From contig JAPOVL010000021.1 of assembly GCA_026708115.1 (NCBI GenBank), positions 1 through 64,000 on the forward strand: DNA of 64,000 nt. Reading direction: 5' to 3'. The translations under genes and the position numbers were made by a program. The notes beneath the pieces are model-generated. The model was not told where the DNA came from and did not search any database. It saw only the letters and a program-made list of their open reading frames with translations. Below are positions 44,281-53,139 of the stretch, one piece after another. Position 1 is the first letter of the stretch. Every line of letters starts with the position of its first letter. Origin of the DNA: Chloroflexota bacterium (lineage in GTDB: Bacteria > Chloroflexota > Anaerolineae > Aggregatilineales > Phototrophicaceae).

Positions 44281-44326
44281 CTTGGTCGGATTGCCCGTAA
44301 GTTGTGCAAGAGGGAGGAACTGCCCG

Positions 44327-45274
44327 ATGTCCTTCATCGACCAGGTCGACCCCGAAATCGTTGGCGCCCTTAATGCCCACCAAGCCGAACGCTACAGCGC
44401 CATCGGCGAAAATCCGCCTTTGGCAAGAGAGATGACCGACGCGGTCAACCGCGAAATGCGCGCCAACCTGCCGCCGACGGATGTGCGTATTGAGGAACTA
44501 ACGATCCCCGGCCCCGATTGCGAGATTCCCCTCGCTATCTATCAGCCGCCCGCTCCCGCGCCGCGCGGCGGTCTGCTCTGGTTTCACGGCGGTGGCTACA
44601 TCGTTGGTGACGAGCGCGACGACACGCGCTGCATTGAAATCGCCGAGTTCGTCGGCTGCACGGTTTTCTCGGTGGGCTATCGCCTGGCGCCCGAAGCGAC
44701 TTTCAGGGAGATCATCTCGGATAGCTTTGCAGCGCTCAAGTGGATGGTGGACCACGCTCCCGAGCTCGCGATCGACAGGCGACGCGTCGCCATTGGCGGG
44801 CGCAGCGCCGGTGGCGGCTTGTCGGCTGGTTTGGCGCTTTACAACCGCGACAACAACGGTCCCGAACTGGCATTCCAATTGCTGATCTACCCGATGCTTG
44901 ACGACGCGCATGAGACGCTATCCAGTCACGAGATTACCCATCCGACCGTCTGGAATCGGGATGTATCCTTCAAAGCCTGGAAGATGTACTTGGGTAGCGA
45001 CTTTGGAAGCGGCAAGGTGTCGCCCTACGCGGCGCCGACACGCGCAAGAGACCTCAGCGGGTTGCCGCCGGCCTTGGTCACCGTCGGTACGCTGGACTTG
45101 TTCCGCGATGAGAATATCGATTACGCCCAACGCCTGATGGCGGCGGGCGTGGCGACCGACCTGCAAGTCTATGCCAGGATGTATCATGGCGCGGAATCGA
45201 AGGCGCCGGATGCCGAAGTCAGCAAGCGCATGCGCCTGGGCTACCTCGAGCCCTTGAAGCGTGCGATCGGCTGA
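44327..45274 (+). CDS. Alpha/beta hydrolase, HSL family, paralogue 1
   Basis: This 315-residue esterase-type hydrolase of the hormone-sensitive-lipase group has the oxyanion motif H-G-G-G-Y, nucleophile G-R-S-A-G-G, and late Asp/His in D-L-F-R-D-E and M-Y-H-G-A. ATG 44327 follows GGGAGGA. It aligns without gaps to the 315-residue paralogue at 50640-51587 at roughly two-thirds identity. The substrate is probably a short-chain ester. Divergent from the SDR gene. Confidence 0.9.
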   Translation: MSFIDQVDPEIVGALNAHQAERYSAIGENPPLAREMTDAVNREMRANLPPTDVRIEELTIPGPDCEIPLAIYQPPAPAPRGGLLWFHGGGYIVGDERDDTRCIEIAEFVGCTVFSVGYRLAPEATFREIISDSFAALKWMVDHAPELAIDRRRVAIGGRSAGGGLSAGLALYNRDNNGPELAFQLLIYPMLDDAHETLSSHEITHPTVWNRDVSFKAWKMYLGSDFGSGKVSPYAAPTRARDLSGLPPALVTVGTLDLFRDENIDYAQRLMAAGVATDLQVYARMYHGAESKAPDAEVSKRMRLGYLEPLKRAIG

Positions 45275-45345
45275 CCAGTGCGGAACGAACGGGCAGTCGC
45301 CACAAGGGGCCGACTTTTTTTGCCCTTAACCTAGGGAGCAGACAC

Positions 45346-45444
45346 ATGTTCTTGATCGTAGGAGTTGACCCCGAACTCGTCCACGCAATCGACCTGATGC
45401 CGGCTGAGCGCTATGTCGCCATCTGGAAAGACCCGCCACAAGCG
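45346..45444 (+). pseudogene. Truncated third hydrolase copy (first 33 codons)
   Basis: ATG 45346 opens a sequence clearly matching the N-termini of both hydrolases (V-D-P-E-L-V-H-A-I, A-E-R-Y-V-A-I, D-P-P) behind an AGGGAGCA site. Homology stops near 45444, where the sequence switches to the duplicated SDR segment. The frame continues into that segment to a TGA at 45481-45483, giving a 45-codon chimeric ORF. Confidence 0.75.
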
Positions 45445-45517
45445 CGGCGATGCCGCGGCCGATGCCTTGCCCGGCGCCGGTGACGAATGCTGACTTGCCA
45501 TTCAAGCGTTCAGACAT
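45445..45517 (-). pseudogene. SDR N-terminal fragment
   Basis: Codons 1-24 of an SDR nearly identical to the gene at 43279-44055 (S-E-R-L-N-G-K-S-A-F-V-T-G-A-G-Q-G-I-G). The Rossmann strand then runs into the truncated hydrolase, so no functional enzyme can be made. Confidence 0.8.
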
Positions 45518-45657
45518 CAGGTCTCTCGCGAATCGGATTGCACTTCCTGATGGCACTGACAACAAATCGGGGCTTAGCCTTTGTCAACAACTGCCTGTCT
45601 TTGGGCGCAGCGGCAGTGTATCGAATTCGGTTGAAGAAAAGAACTTTAACCACCGAG
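45445..45657. repeat. Local duplication, second copy
   Basis: Copy of 43983-44193. After TTAACCACCGAG the sequence goes on with GGGGCGCGTAGAC and a second CACCGAGACCACCGAG. The rest of the 45275-45992 gap holds the two gene fragments, a palindrome and a promoter. Confidence 0.75.
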
Positions 45658-45782
45658 GGGCGCGTAGACACTGCCCTTCGACACCGAGACCACCGAGAAA
45701 AAGGCAGGGGTATAGTTGCTCCCCAAGTTCTTAGTAAGAGCAGGTAAGTCATGCAACAGACAACACCTCGTTTAGGCATTGC

Positions 45783-45803
45783 GGGCGACCCGGCGGGTCG
45801 CCC
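45783..45803. repeat. Dispersed palindrome, family 2
   Basis: GGGCGACCC-GGC-GGGTCGCCC is a perfect 9-bp hairpin followed by CTACC. Related GTAGGGGCG or CGCCCCTAC ends occur at 31050-31066, 33321-33346 and 30638-30652. Confidence 0.5.
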
Positions 45804-45900
45804 CTACCATTTTGTTTGTATTTTGGATTAAGGATCTCATGTCGAAGACCCTCAAAAGATAATTCAACCGAAACAGATACACTACCCGCAGGTTTTCGTT

Positions 45901-45929
45901 TTGACAATTGGGCAGCAGTATGTTAGAAA
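45901..45929 (+). promoter_or_regulatory. Putative promoter of the sugar ABC operon
   Basis: A perfect TTGACA (45901-45906), 17 bases, then TAGAAA (45924-45929); the binding-protein start codon follows about 63 bases later behind GGGAG. Confidence 0.5.
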
Positions 45930-45992
45930 CAGCCGCGGGGGCTTTTGCTCACCCAATTTGTCCAGTCTTAGAACCTATTAAGGGAGTTCGCA

Positions 45993-47306
45993 ATGCAAAC
46001 GAAAATAGTTAGTCGTATATTGCTCGCTGCAATGATCTTGCTATTGCTTGTCGCGCTGCCGCTTTCCGCGCAGGACGACGGCGAGGTCCAGGAGCTGGGC
46101 ACGGGCGAGATTGAAATCAACTTTTGGAGCGGGCTGGGCGGAGACGATGGCGCGTCGATGACCGCGCTTGTTACGCGCTTCGCCGAAGAGAACCCGGAAG
46201 TGACGGTCAATTATCAGGTCTTGGGCTGGGGCACCTTCTTCGACAAGCTGTCCGCGGCTATCGTCGCGGGCAGCGGCGGACCCGATCTGATGACGCTCTG
46301 GCATTCGGTTGTGCCGCAATACGCTTTACCGGGCCATATCCTACCGGTGGCGGAGACCATGTTTGATACCGGCATGCTCGACCGCGATGATTTCAGCGTG
46401 GCGCTGCTGGATTCCATCACATTTGACGGCCAAGTCTTCCCAGTGCCATTCGACAACTATGGCGTCGGCACCTACGTGAACACCAATGTGTTGGAGCGCG
46501 CCGGTCTGTCAGTTGACGACCCGCCGGAAAACCAGGAAGAGTTCCTGGAGTATCTGCGCTTGATGACATTTGATGCCAATGGCAATAACCCGGGCGATGC
46601 CGACTTCGATGCCGACAACATTGAGGTTTACCCGGCATCCATCGGCTGGAAGCGCACGACGGTGACGCCGGCGCTCTATCAATGGGGCACGGATGTCGTC
46701 ACGCCGGCGCCCGATGCCGAGGTGCTGATCGACAGCGAAGAAGCCAAAGCCGCCGTTCAATTCATCCATGACTTGATCTTCCAGCATTACGTCTTGCCGG
46801 GCGAAGGCGAAGACGTGGGCGAGATGATGGTGAACGACAAACTTGGCTTGTCTATTGGCGGCTCCTGGGCTTACAACTTTTACAACAGCCAGGAAGAGCA
46901 GAAATGGGCATTTTGGCCCTATCCGCGCATCGGGCCAGAGCGCGGCAGCACCATCATGTGGTCGCATACCCTGGCCGTCAGCGCCAACATCGACCAGGAT
47001 ACGCTGGAGGCAACCATGCGCCTGATCCAGTTCCTGTCGGACAACTCGCTGGAACACAGCATCAGGACAGGCATGCCCTCCGCGCGCTTGTCGATGCGCA
47101 CCGAGGACCTGGCCGAGCAAATCTGGAGCTACGGCCCCTTGACCACGCAGATGGCGGCCGAAGGCGTTCCGGAATATCAATCGGAGCGCTTCACCGAAAT
47201 CGAAAACATCATGGCCGCCGCTTACTCGGCAATCGCCTCCGGCATGCAAGACGTCGACTCGGCGCTTGACGATGCCGCCAATCGCATCCGGCGCGCGCTG
47301 CGCTAG
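45993..47306 (+). CDS. Sugar ABC transporter substrate-binding protein
   Basis: This 437-residue extracellular solute-binding protein of family 1 (MalE-like) has an N-terminal signal peptide ending near L-S-A-Q-D (about residue 27). The first lobe holds I-N-F-W-S-G and the F-A-E-E-N-P-E-V-T-V strand; the hinge region has Y-G-V-G-T-Y-V-N, then G-G-S-W-A in the second lobe. It binds a sugar or related polyol for import by the two permeases that follow. A hairpin lies directly after it. Confidence 0.93.
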   Translation: MQTKIVSRILLAAMILLLLVALPLSAQDDGEVQELGTGEIEINFWSGLGGDDGASMTALVTRFAEENPEVTVNYQVLGWGTFFDKLSAAIVAGSGGPDLMTLWHSVVPQYALPGHILPVAETMFDTGMLDRDDFSVALLDSITFDGQVFPVPFDNYGVGTYVNTNVLERAGLSVDDPPENQEEFLEYLRLMTFDANGNNPGDADFDADNIEVYPASIGWKRTTVTPALYQWGTDVVTPAPDAEVLIDSEEAKAAVQFIHDLIFQHYVLPGEGEDVGEMMVNDKLGLSIGGSWAYNFYNSQEEQKWAFWPYPRIGPERGSTIMWSHTLAVSANIDQDTLEATMRLIQFLSDNSLEHSIRTGMPSARLSMRTEDLAEQIWSYGPLTTQMAAEGVPEYQSERFTEIENIMAAAYSAIASGMQDVDSALDDAANRIRRALR

Positions 47307-47332
47307 GCGCCGGCACTGAACAGTAACAGACT

Positions 47333-47360
47333 GGGAGCTTCATCACAGCATGAGGCTCCC
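47333..47360 (+). promoter_or_regulatory. Intercistronic hairpin after the binding-protein gene
   Basis: GGGAGC pairs with GCTCCC and TCAT with ATGA inside it, around a CACAGC loop. There is no strong T tract, so it more probably stabilises the upstream mRNA or causes partial termination, raising binding-protein levels relative to permeases. Confidence 0.5.
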
Positions 47361-47396
47361 GCTTGCCTGTTGCTTTTGCATGCGGAGTAAGCGGCG

Positions 47397-48323
47397 ATGA
47401 GCGTCCGCGCCCAGTCTTCAACCGCCAGTGACGCTTCGCCCTGGACGCTGACGCCGAGGCGGCGCGAGGCGATCGCCGGCTATCTCTTCCTGGCGCCCTA
47501 CCTGGTCTTCTTCCTGGTCTTCCTGGCGGGTCCCGTCATCTCGGCGTTCGTCACCGCTTTTGTAGAGTGGGAGCTGCTGCGCGGCACCTACCGTTTCAAT
47601 GGCTTGGAAAACTTTGAACTGATGATGGAGGACGATCTCTTCTGGATCGCCATGCGCAATTCGCTCTACTTCGCGATCATGACCACCACCGGCAACACGG
47701 TGGTGGCGCTTTGCGCGGCGCTGGCATTGAAGAGCATCCGCCCGGGCCATACCTTGTTCCGCATCATCTTGTACGCTCCGGTCGTGCTTTCCATCTCGGT
47801 CATTGGCATCGTCTTCCGGCGCCTGCTATCCACTTTTGGCTTGGTCAACGCGGTGCTGGAGGCGGTGGGCATCGACAGCGTGAACTGGCTGGGCGACCCC
47901 AACATCGTCATCCCGTCGATGTCGCTGATGACCATCTGGTGGGGCTTCGGCTTCCCAATGCTGATCTTCCTCGCCGCTCTTTATGCCGTGCCGGAGCCGC
48001 TCTACGAAGCGGCGCGGATTGATGGGGCGGGGCGCTGGGCGATTCTGACGCGCATCACCTTGCCGCTGATTCGACCGGCGCTGCTCTTCATTATCGTCAC
48101 CCAATTCATCGCCCATATCCAGGTCTTCGGACAACCTTACATCCTGACGCAAGAGGGCGGACCCGGCTACTCGTCCTACACCATTGTGCTGCACATCTAC
48201 CGCACAGCCTTCCGCTATTTCGACATGGGCTACGCCGGCGCGATGGCGCTGTCCCTGGGCGTCGTCATGTTCATTTTCGCCCTGCTGCAATTCCGCCTGC
48301 TGGGGCGCTACACGGAGTATTAG
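47397..48323 (+). CDS. Sugar ABC transporter permease, MalF/UgpA type
   Basis: This 308-residue permease has six predicted helices. The EAA loop is P-L-Y-E-A-A-R-I-D-G-A-G-R-W, the standard ATPase contact of CUT1 transporters. It has a cytoplasmic N-terminus of about 25 residues without the large extra domain of enteric MalF. It works with the permease beginning 9 bases after its end. No CUT1 ATPase (MsmX/UgpC-like) is encoded nearby. Confidence 0.92.
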   Translation: MSVRAQSSTASDASPWTLTPRRREAIAGYLFLAPYLVFFLVFLAGPVISAFVTAFVEWELLRGTYRFNGLENFELMMEDDLFWIAMRNSLYFAIMTTTGNTVVALCAALALKSIRPGHTLFRIILYAPVVLSISVIGIVFRRLLSTFGLVNAVLEAVGIDSVNWLGDPNIVIPSMSLMTIWWGFGFPMLIFLAALYAVPEPLYEAARIDGAGRWAILTRITLPLIRPALLFIIVTQFIAHIQVFGQPYILTQEGGPGYSSYTIVLHIYRTAFRYFDMGYAGAMALSLGVVMFIFALLQFRLLGRYTEY

Positions 48324-48332
48324 TCACCGGCC

Positions 48333-49199
48333 ATGCAGAGCAACGCTTCGATAATCTGGCGCAATCGGCTGACGAAGGCCGTCACCTACGCGTTCTTGAT
48401 CACGTTGGCGTTTCTGGTGCTTTTCCCAACGGTGTGGATCGTGGGACAATCCTTCATGCCGGAAGAGATTATCTTGAAGTGGCCGATTCATGTCCTGCCG
48501 CCCGAGCCCACCCTGGATAACTTCGACGAGATCCTCAATACCAAGATGTCGAAGCAAGAATTGTCGGTGCTGCGCTGGATGTTCAACAGCGTTTATGTGA
48601 CATCTGCAAGCACGCTTGGGGTCTTGCTGGTGACGTCCATGGCGGGTTATGCCTTCGCGCGATTGCGCTTCCCGGGCAAGACTGTGCTTTTCTTTGGCTT
48701 GGGCGCGTCCTTCCTGGTTCCGGGCATCATGCTGCTGATACCGAGTTTTATGCTCATGCGCGCCCTGGGCTGGATTGACACTCATCACGCGCTGATATGG
48801 CCGCCGCTGGCTGGCTTCTTCGGCGTCTTCTTCATGCGCCAATTCTTCCTGGCCATCCCGAAGGAGTTGGCGGAAGCGGCCGTCATTGACGGCGCGTCGG
48901 CATTTGGCATTTACTGGCGCGTGTTTTTGCCGCTTTCGCGCCCGGCGGTGGCCACGCTGGGCATATTCACATTCCTCTTTATCTGGAACGACTTCACTTG
49001 GCCGCTGGTGGTGCTCAACTCCGACGAGATGCGCACCTTGCCGGTGGGGCTGGTGGTATTCATCGGGGAATACTGGAGTTACCAGGGCATTGTGATGGCT
49101 GGGGCGGTGCTGACGTCGGCGCCGGTGTTGCTGGTTTACATTATTTTCCAGCGGCAGATCACGCGGGCGGTGATGGCGACTGGATTCGGGGGGCGGTAG
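48333..49199 (+). CDS. Sugar ABC transporter permease, MalG/UgpE type
   Basis: This 288-residue partner permease has the EAA loop E-L-A-E-A-A-V-I-D-G-A-S-A-F and the terminal half typical of MalG-like proteins. It completes the CUT1 membrane channel. It ends 15 bases from the convergent hypothetical gene at 49215. Confidence 0.92.
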   Translation: MQSNASIIWRNRLTKAVTYAFLITLAFLVLFPTVWIVGQSFMPEEIILKWPIHVLPPEPTLDNFDEILNTKMSKQELSVLRWMFNSVYVTSASTLGVLLVTSMAGYAFARLRFPGKTVLFFGLGASFLVPGIMLLIPSFMLMRALGWIDTHHALIWPPLAGFFGVFFMRQFFLAIPKELAEAAVIDGASAFGIYWRVFLPLSRPAVATLGIFTFLFIWNDFTWPLVVLNSDEMRTLPVGLVVFIGEYWSYQGIVMAGAVLTSAPVLLVYIIFQRQITRAVMATGFGGR

Positions 49200-49214
49200 A
49201 GTACTTCGTCGGAT

Positions 49215-50459
49215 TCAGGCGGCGGTTGTGTCGGACTGCTTGGCAAGCCACTCCTTATCGACGAGGAGAACATAGTCGTCGTGCTCGGCAAGATCGACTC
49301 CGGCCTTTGAAAGCGCGCTTTTCTGCTGTTGCTCCCATGACGAAGCTGTTATCCCGAGTCGTTCAATCGCCGCGACTTCCGCTAAGTACCCGCGAAAGCG
49401 CTGATAATTCTCGATAAGAAGCTCTGACATAGTGAGCACCTGTAACAGCGGAGAATCTTCGGTCTCGTCCTTCTTCAGATATGGCAAAGAAATCTGACTA
49501 AACTTTCCATGTTTGGCGATTTTGGGATCTTTATCAACGTCACGATTCCAGAAGTCATGGCGGTTAGCCAACAGGATTTCCCAGAGACGATCTTCACTTG
49601 GCATTAACCATGTCTCTATCGCTAGGTAGCGTTTCAGGTCGTATTCTGAAACGGACTTATGAAAGAACACGGCGCGATGCTCGCCGAGATGCCGATGCAC
49701 TAGCAGTCGAGAAGTCTCGCGATAGGCTTCAAGATTCATAGATAGATATGCCGTCGCCCTGGAAGTCTCGTCTAACAGCAAAAGGCAGCGTCCGCGAATC
49801 TGATCCAGTTGCATCGCTTGCAGGATATTGTCCTGCATCAGTTGATTATTGGTAACATCACTTGAACTGCCCTTAAGCGTTTCTATCTCTAGCCAAATAT
49901 GCTGGCGAGCCTCATAGAGCCTATTTATTGCCGTATTCGCCTGGAATCTCTTGTTGTCGGAATTATCCATATTGAGGGCATCGGTCGCTGCGTGGATTGC
50001 TGCTTCAAGTTTGACTCGCCGATCATGGCTGAACTCACTGGATATATGTTTGTAAAGCCCTTCTATTCGTTTCTCAAGATCACCTATTCGTTCTAGAACA
50101 ATTGCCGCTGAAATGGCAGATGCGGCGAGATCGAGCACAGCTATGGCCGAGACGAATTCAACAAGATTGGTGAGCGCCTCCAATTGCTGGAATAGTAGGT
50201 AGTTGGAGCGCGCGGCAAAAGCCGCGTTTGCGGCTACGCCAAGTGGCCGCGCCGCGCCGCCGCTGCTCGCTTGCAGCACAGTCTTTAGCAACCCGGCGGC
50301 AAGGTCGGGATTGCTGGCAATCTGTCCGCCCTCGCGCAACCACATGACGACCTGCTTGTTGGTGACATCGCGTACGACACCACCGACACGTTCCAACGAA
50401 CCGTTGGCGAGACCCATGGCGATTTTGCTAGGAATTTCAAGGGCAACTTCTAGCAGCAT
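49215..50459 (-). CDS. Hypothetical protein with hydrophobic region and coiled coil
   Basis: This 414-residue protein matches no family I can name. The N-terminal part (about 1-60) contains a G-G-V-V-R-D-V motif; residues about 90-120 form a strongly hydrophobic Ala/Ile/Leu stretch followed by a short coiled coil (E-R-I-G-D-L-E-K-R-I, about 120-140), then a long helical domain. Its base composition looks more AT-rich than that of its neighbours. It sits between the sugar transporter and hydrolase 2, on the opposite strand, and looks like an insertion. Proteins of this build occur in genomic-island contexts, but no function is inferred. Confidence 0.7.
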   Translation of the reverse strand: MLLEVALEIPSKIAMGLANGSLERVGGVVRDVTNKQVVMWLREGGQIASNPDLAAGLLKTVLQASSGGAARPLGVAANAAFAARSNYLLFQQLEALTNLVEFVSAIAVLDLAASAISAAIVLERIGDLEKRIEGLYKHISSEFSHDRRVKLEAAIHAATDALNMDNSDNKRFQANTAINRLYEARQHIWLEIETLKGSSSDVTNNQLMQDNILQAMQLDQIRGRCLLLLDETSRATAYLSMNLEAYRETSRLLVHRHLGEHRAVFFHKSVSEYDLKRYLAIETWLMPSEDRLWEILLANRHDFWNRDVDKDPKIAKHGKFSQISLPYLKKDETEDSPLLQVLTMSELLIENYQRFRGYLAEVAAIERLGITASSWEQQQKSALSKAGVDLAEHDDYVLLVDKEWLAKQSDTTAA

Positions 50460-50639
50460 ATTTGACCTCGTAAATGAAAACTCTGTTGGCGAAAATTCTA
50501 GGCTTGATTGTACCAGTTGTGGGGAAGATTTCTAAGCACACCATTCTGCCACGTTGCCACCAAAGTTCTGCCGCGATATGCTATTGTCAAAGCAAGCGAC
50601 TAGGCTTATTCAGCGGAAACATATAATTGGAGCCACACC

Positions 50640-51587
50640 ATGTCTTTCTACGACAAACTAGACCCCGAAATCGCCCACGCCATCCATCACAACCTGGCCG
50701 AGCGTTACATCGCCATCGGCGATGACCCACCCAAAGGGCGCGAGATGACAATCGCGAACAACCGCGAGGCGCGCGCCAAGCTCCCGCCCACTGATGTGAC
50801 AATCGCAGAAAGGACGATCCCCGGTCCCGATGGCGAGATTCCGATTGTGATCTACCAACCGCCGGGTCCCGCGCCGCGCGGGGGGCTGCTCTGGATGCAC
50901 GGCGGCGGCTATATCGTGGGTGAAGCGCGCGATGACGCCCGCTGCATTGAATTTGCCGAGTTTGTCGGCTGCATGGTTGTCTCGGTGGATTATCGTCTGG
51001 CGCCGGAATCGACCTACAAAGAAAGCATCGCCGACTGTTTCGCGGCGCTGAATTGGATGGCCGACAGTAGCGACGAGCTGGGCATTGACGGGGAGCGTAT
51101 CGCCATCGGCGGCGGCAGCGCCGGGGGCGGCTTGACCGCTGGCCTGGCGCTTTACAACCGTGACCAGGGAGGTCCGGATCTCGCGTACCAGCTAATGATC
51201 TATCCCATGATCGACGATACGCATGATACGCCGTCGGGACATGAAGACACCTGTCCGACGACCTGGAATCGGGACGTGTCCTTCAAAGCCTGGCGCATGT
51301 ACCTGGGCGACGAATACGGCACGGATAATGTGTCACCGTATGCGGCGGCCGCGCGCGCGACGGATCTGACGGGTTTGCCGCCGGCGCTGGTCATCGTTGG
51401 CACGCAAGATTTGTTCCGCGATGAAAACATCGACTATGCGCAACGCTTGATGGCCGCAGGCGTACCGACCGACTTGCTTGTCTACGCCGGCATGTTTCAC
51501 GGCGTTGAGATACATGTCCCGGAGGCGACGCCCAGCAAACGCATGCGCATGGGCTACTTGTCGGGCCTGAAGCGCGCCATCGGCTGA
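50640..51587 (+). CDS. Alpha/beta hydrolase, HSL family, paralogue 2
   Basis: This 315-residue paralogue of the gene at 44327 has H-G-G-G-Y, G-G-S-A-G-G, D-L-F-R-D-E and M-F-H-G-V, and the same length with no gaps. A GGAG site precedes ATG 50640. A TATAAT lies at 50622-50627, probably too close to the start to act as its promoter; TTGTCA with TTATTC (50584-50612) is another weak possibility. It is also an HSL-type esterase; two functional copies plus a fragment suggest local selection for dosage or for different substrates. Confidence 0.9.
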   Translation: MSFYDKLDPEIAHAIHHNLAERYIAIGDDPPKGREMTIANNREARAKLPPTDVTIAERTIPGPDGEIPIVIYQPPGPAPRGGLLWMHGGGYIVGEARDDARCIEFAEFVGCMVVSVDYRLAPESTYKESIADCFAALNWMADSSDELGIDGERIAIGGGSAGGGLTAGLALYNRDQGGPDLAYQLMIYPMIDDTHDTPSGHEDTCPTTWNRDVSFKAWRMYLGDEYGTDNVSPYAAAARATDLTGLPPALVIVGTQDLFRDENIDYAQRLMAAGVPTDLLVYAGMFHGVEIHVPEATPSKRMRMGYLSGLKRAIG

Positions 51588-51675
51588 ATGCAATTGCGCA
51601 GCAAAAACTGATGAAAAGGATAGGGCGTCCGCGCTTGGGGATTGCGGCGCGCAGATGTGTTGCGGGCCGTCAAAA

Positions 51676-51749
51676 TGACCCTGGAAGGACTCGAACCTTC
51701 AACCTAACGATTAAGAGTCGCTTGCTCTGCCAAATTGAGCTACAGGGCC
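51676..51749 (-). tRNA. tRNA-Lys (anticodon CTT)
   Basis: Full cloverleaf on the minus strand: acceptor GGCCCTG/CAGGGTC with one G-U pair, anticodon loop CTCTTAA, T arm GAAGG-TTCGAGT-CCTTC. Discriminator A; CCA is not encoded. It reads the AAG codon. Confidence 0.95.
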
Positions 51750-51879
51750 TTGCTGCAAAGCAGGCATTATAGCGGTTCGTCCCCCGCCATCGCAAGGGGC
51801 AAGTGGTTTTCCCCCGGTGACCATTCTGCGCTTCGCCGCCGCGAAACCGACCTTATTTGAGTCAGATTTGTCGATTTGC

Positions 51880-51888
51880 TGGTACAAT
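51880..51888 (+). promoter_or_regulatory. Extended -10 promoter of the epimerase gene
   Basis: TGG directly before TACAAT (51883-51888) fits an extended -10 promoter; TTGAGT lies 20 bases further up. The start codon is about 70 bases downstream. Confidence 0.4.
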
Positions 51889-51956
51889 TGCTTGCAGTGC
51901 GCTAACCAGCTTGTCACGCCAAATAAGACCGTTGTTTTGAAATGGAATCCAGACTT

Positions 51957-52970
51957 ATGTCGAAAAAGATCCTCATCATCGGCGGAACCCGCAACATGGG
52001 CTATTACCTGGCGCAGCAGCTTGCGGAAAGCGGCGCTGATCTGACCTTGCTCAATCGAGGCATCACCCAGGAGGACTTGCCGCGCTCCATCCATCGCTTG
52101 CACGCCGACCGCACCGACAGCAAGCAAATGCGGCGCGCCCTCTTGGCGAAACGCTTCGATGTTGTGGTTGACTTTGTGATGTTCCGCCAGGAGGAGGCGG
52201 AAACGGCCATCGACATTTTTCGGGACAATATCGATCACTATATCGTGATTAGCAGCGGGCAGGTTTATCTGGTTCGTGAAGGCCTGGATCGTCCATTTCA
52301 TGAAGATGACTATGATGGTCCAGTCATGGGCGCGCCGTCGGAGAATTCCTACGCCTATGAGGAATGGCTCTATGGCGTACAGAAGCGCGAGGTGGAAGAC
52401 CACTTCCGCCACGAGTGGCAACGCTCCGAGTTTCCCTATACTTCACTGCGCTTGCCCATGGTCAACAGTGTACGCGATCAGTTTCATCGGCTCTACAATT
52501 ATTTTCTGCGTCTGCGCGACGGCGGCGTCTTGCTTGTTCCAGAGTCGCCGAATTTCGCCCTTAATCACGTCTACGCGCTGGATGTGGTGTCCGCTATCAG
52601 GCGCATTATCAAAACTGGCGAAGGAAAAGGAGAGGCTTTTAACATCGCCCAGGATGAACACCTTAGCCTGGATGAATTCTTGTCTCTGATGGCATCAATC
52701 ATGGGGGTTGACCTGCATCTGCTTCGGGTGGACCGCAAAGAGCTGGAGGCAAATGGATTTCTGCCAGATTGTTCTCCTTTCAGCGAGCGCTGGATGAGCG
52801 CGCTGGACAACGGTCGCAGCAAGGACGAATTGGGGATCGCATACACGCCGCTTGCCAAGTATCTGGAAACGCTGGTTCGGCACTACCAATCGCATATAAT
52901 CGCTCCGCCGCTCACCTTCCGCAGGCGGCGCGCGGAACTGTCTTTCGCGGAGCAGTCTGTCCGGCACTGA
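51957..52970 (+). CDS. NAD-dependent epimerase/dehydratase, CSP41-like
   Basis: This 337-residue extended-SDR protein has an N-terminal Rossmann loop of the form G-G-T-R-N-M-G, followed by T-L-L-N-R-G, the variant seen in the CSP41/atypical SDR5 group. The usual Y-x-x-x-K catalytic pair is not obvious; Y-A-Y-E-E-W occupies that region. Members act on nucleotide-sugar-like substrates or RNA; the role here is unknown. ATG 51942 is an alternative start without a better ribosome site. Confidence 0.83.
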   Translation: MSKKILIIGGTRNMGYYLAQQLAESGADLTLLNRGITQEDLPRSIHRLHADRTDSKQMRRALLAKRFDVVVDFVMFRQEEAETAIDIFRDNIDHYIVISSGQVYLVREGLDRPFHEDDYDGPVMGAPSENSYAYEEWLYGVQKREVEDHFRHEWQRSEFPYTSLRLPMVNSVRDQFHRLYNYFLRLRDGGVLLVPESPNFALNHVYALDVVSAIRRIIKTGEGKGEAFNIAQDEHLSLDEFLSLMASIMGVDLHLLRVDRKELEANGFLPDCSPFSERWMSALDNGRSKDELGIAYTPLAKYLETLVRHYQSHIIAPPLTFRRRRAELSFAEQSVRH

Positions 52971-53139
52971 CTGATTTGAGCGCCATTTGCCAGTTCGATG
53001 CCGCTCGTTCGGCGTAGACCCGCAGGACATTGATCAAGCGTAGAGTTTCTTTTCGCAATAGTATTATCGGCTTGTTAAGCTTTCTGTTAGCAATTCCCGG
53101 TATCGTAAAGGACGTCCGTATTCAGAATAGGGGGCGCGT

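Noticed and set aside
45450..45734. 94-residue plus-strand frame over the duplicated segment
   Set aside because: Falls on duplicated non-coding and antisense SDR DNA with no coding signal.
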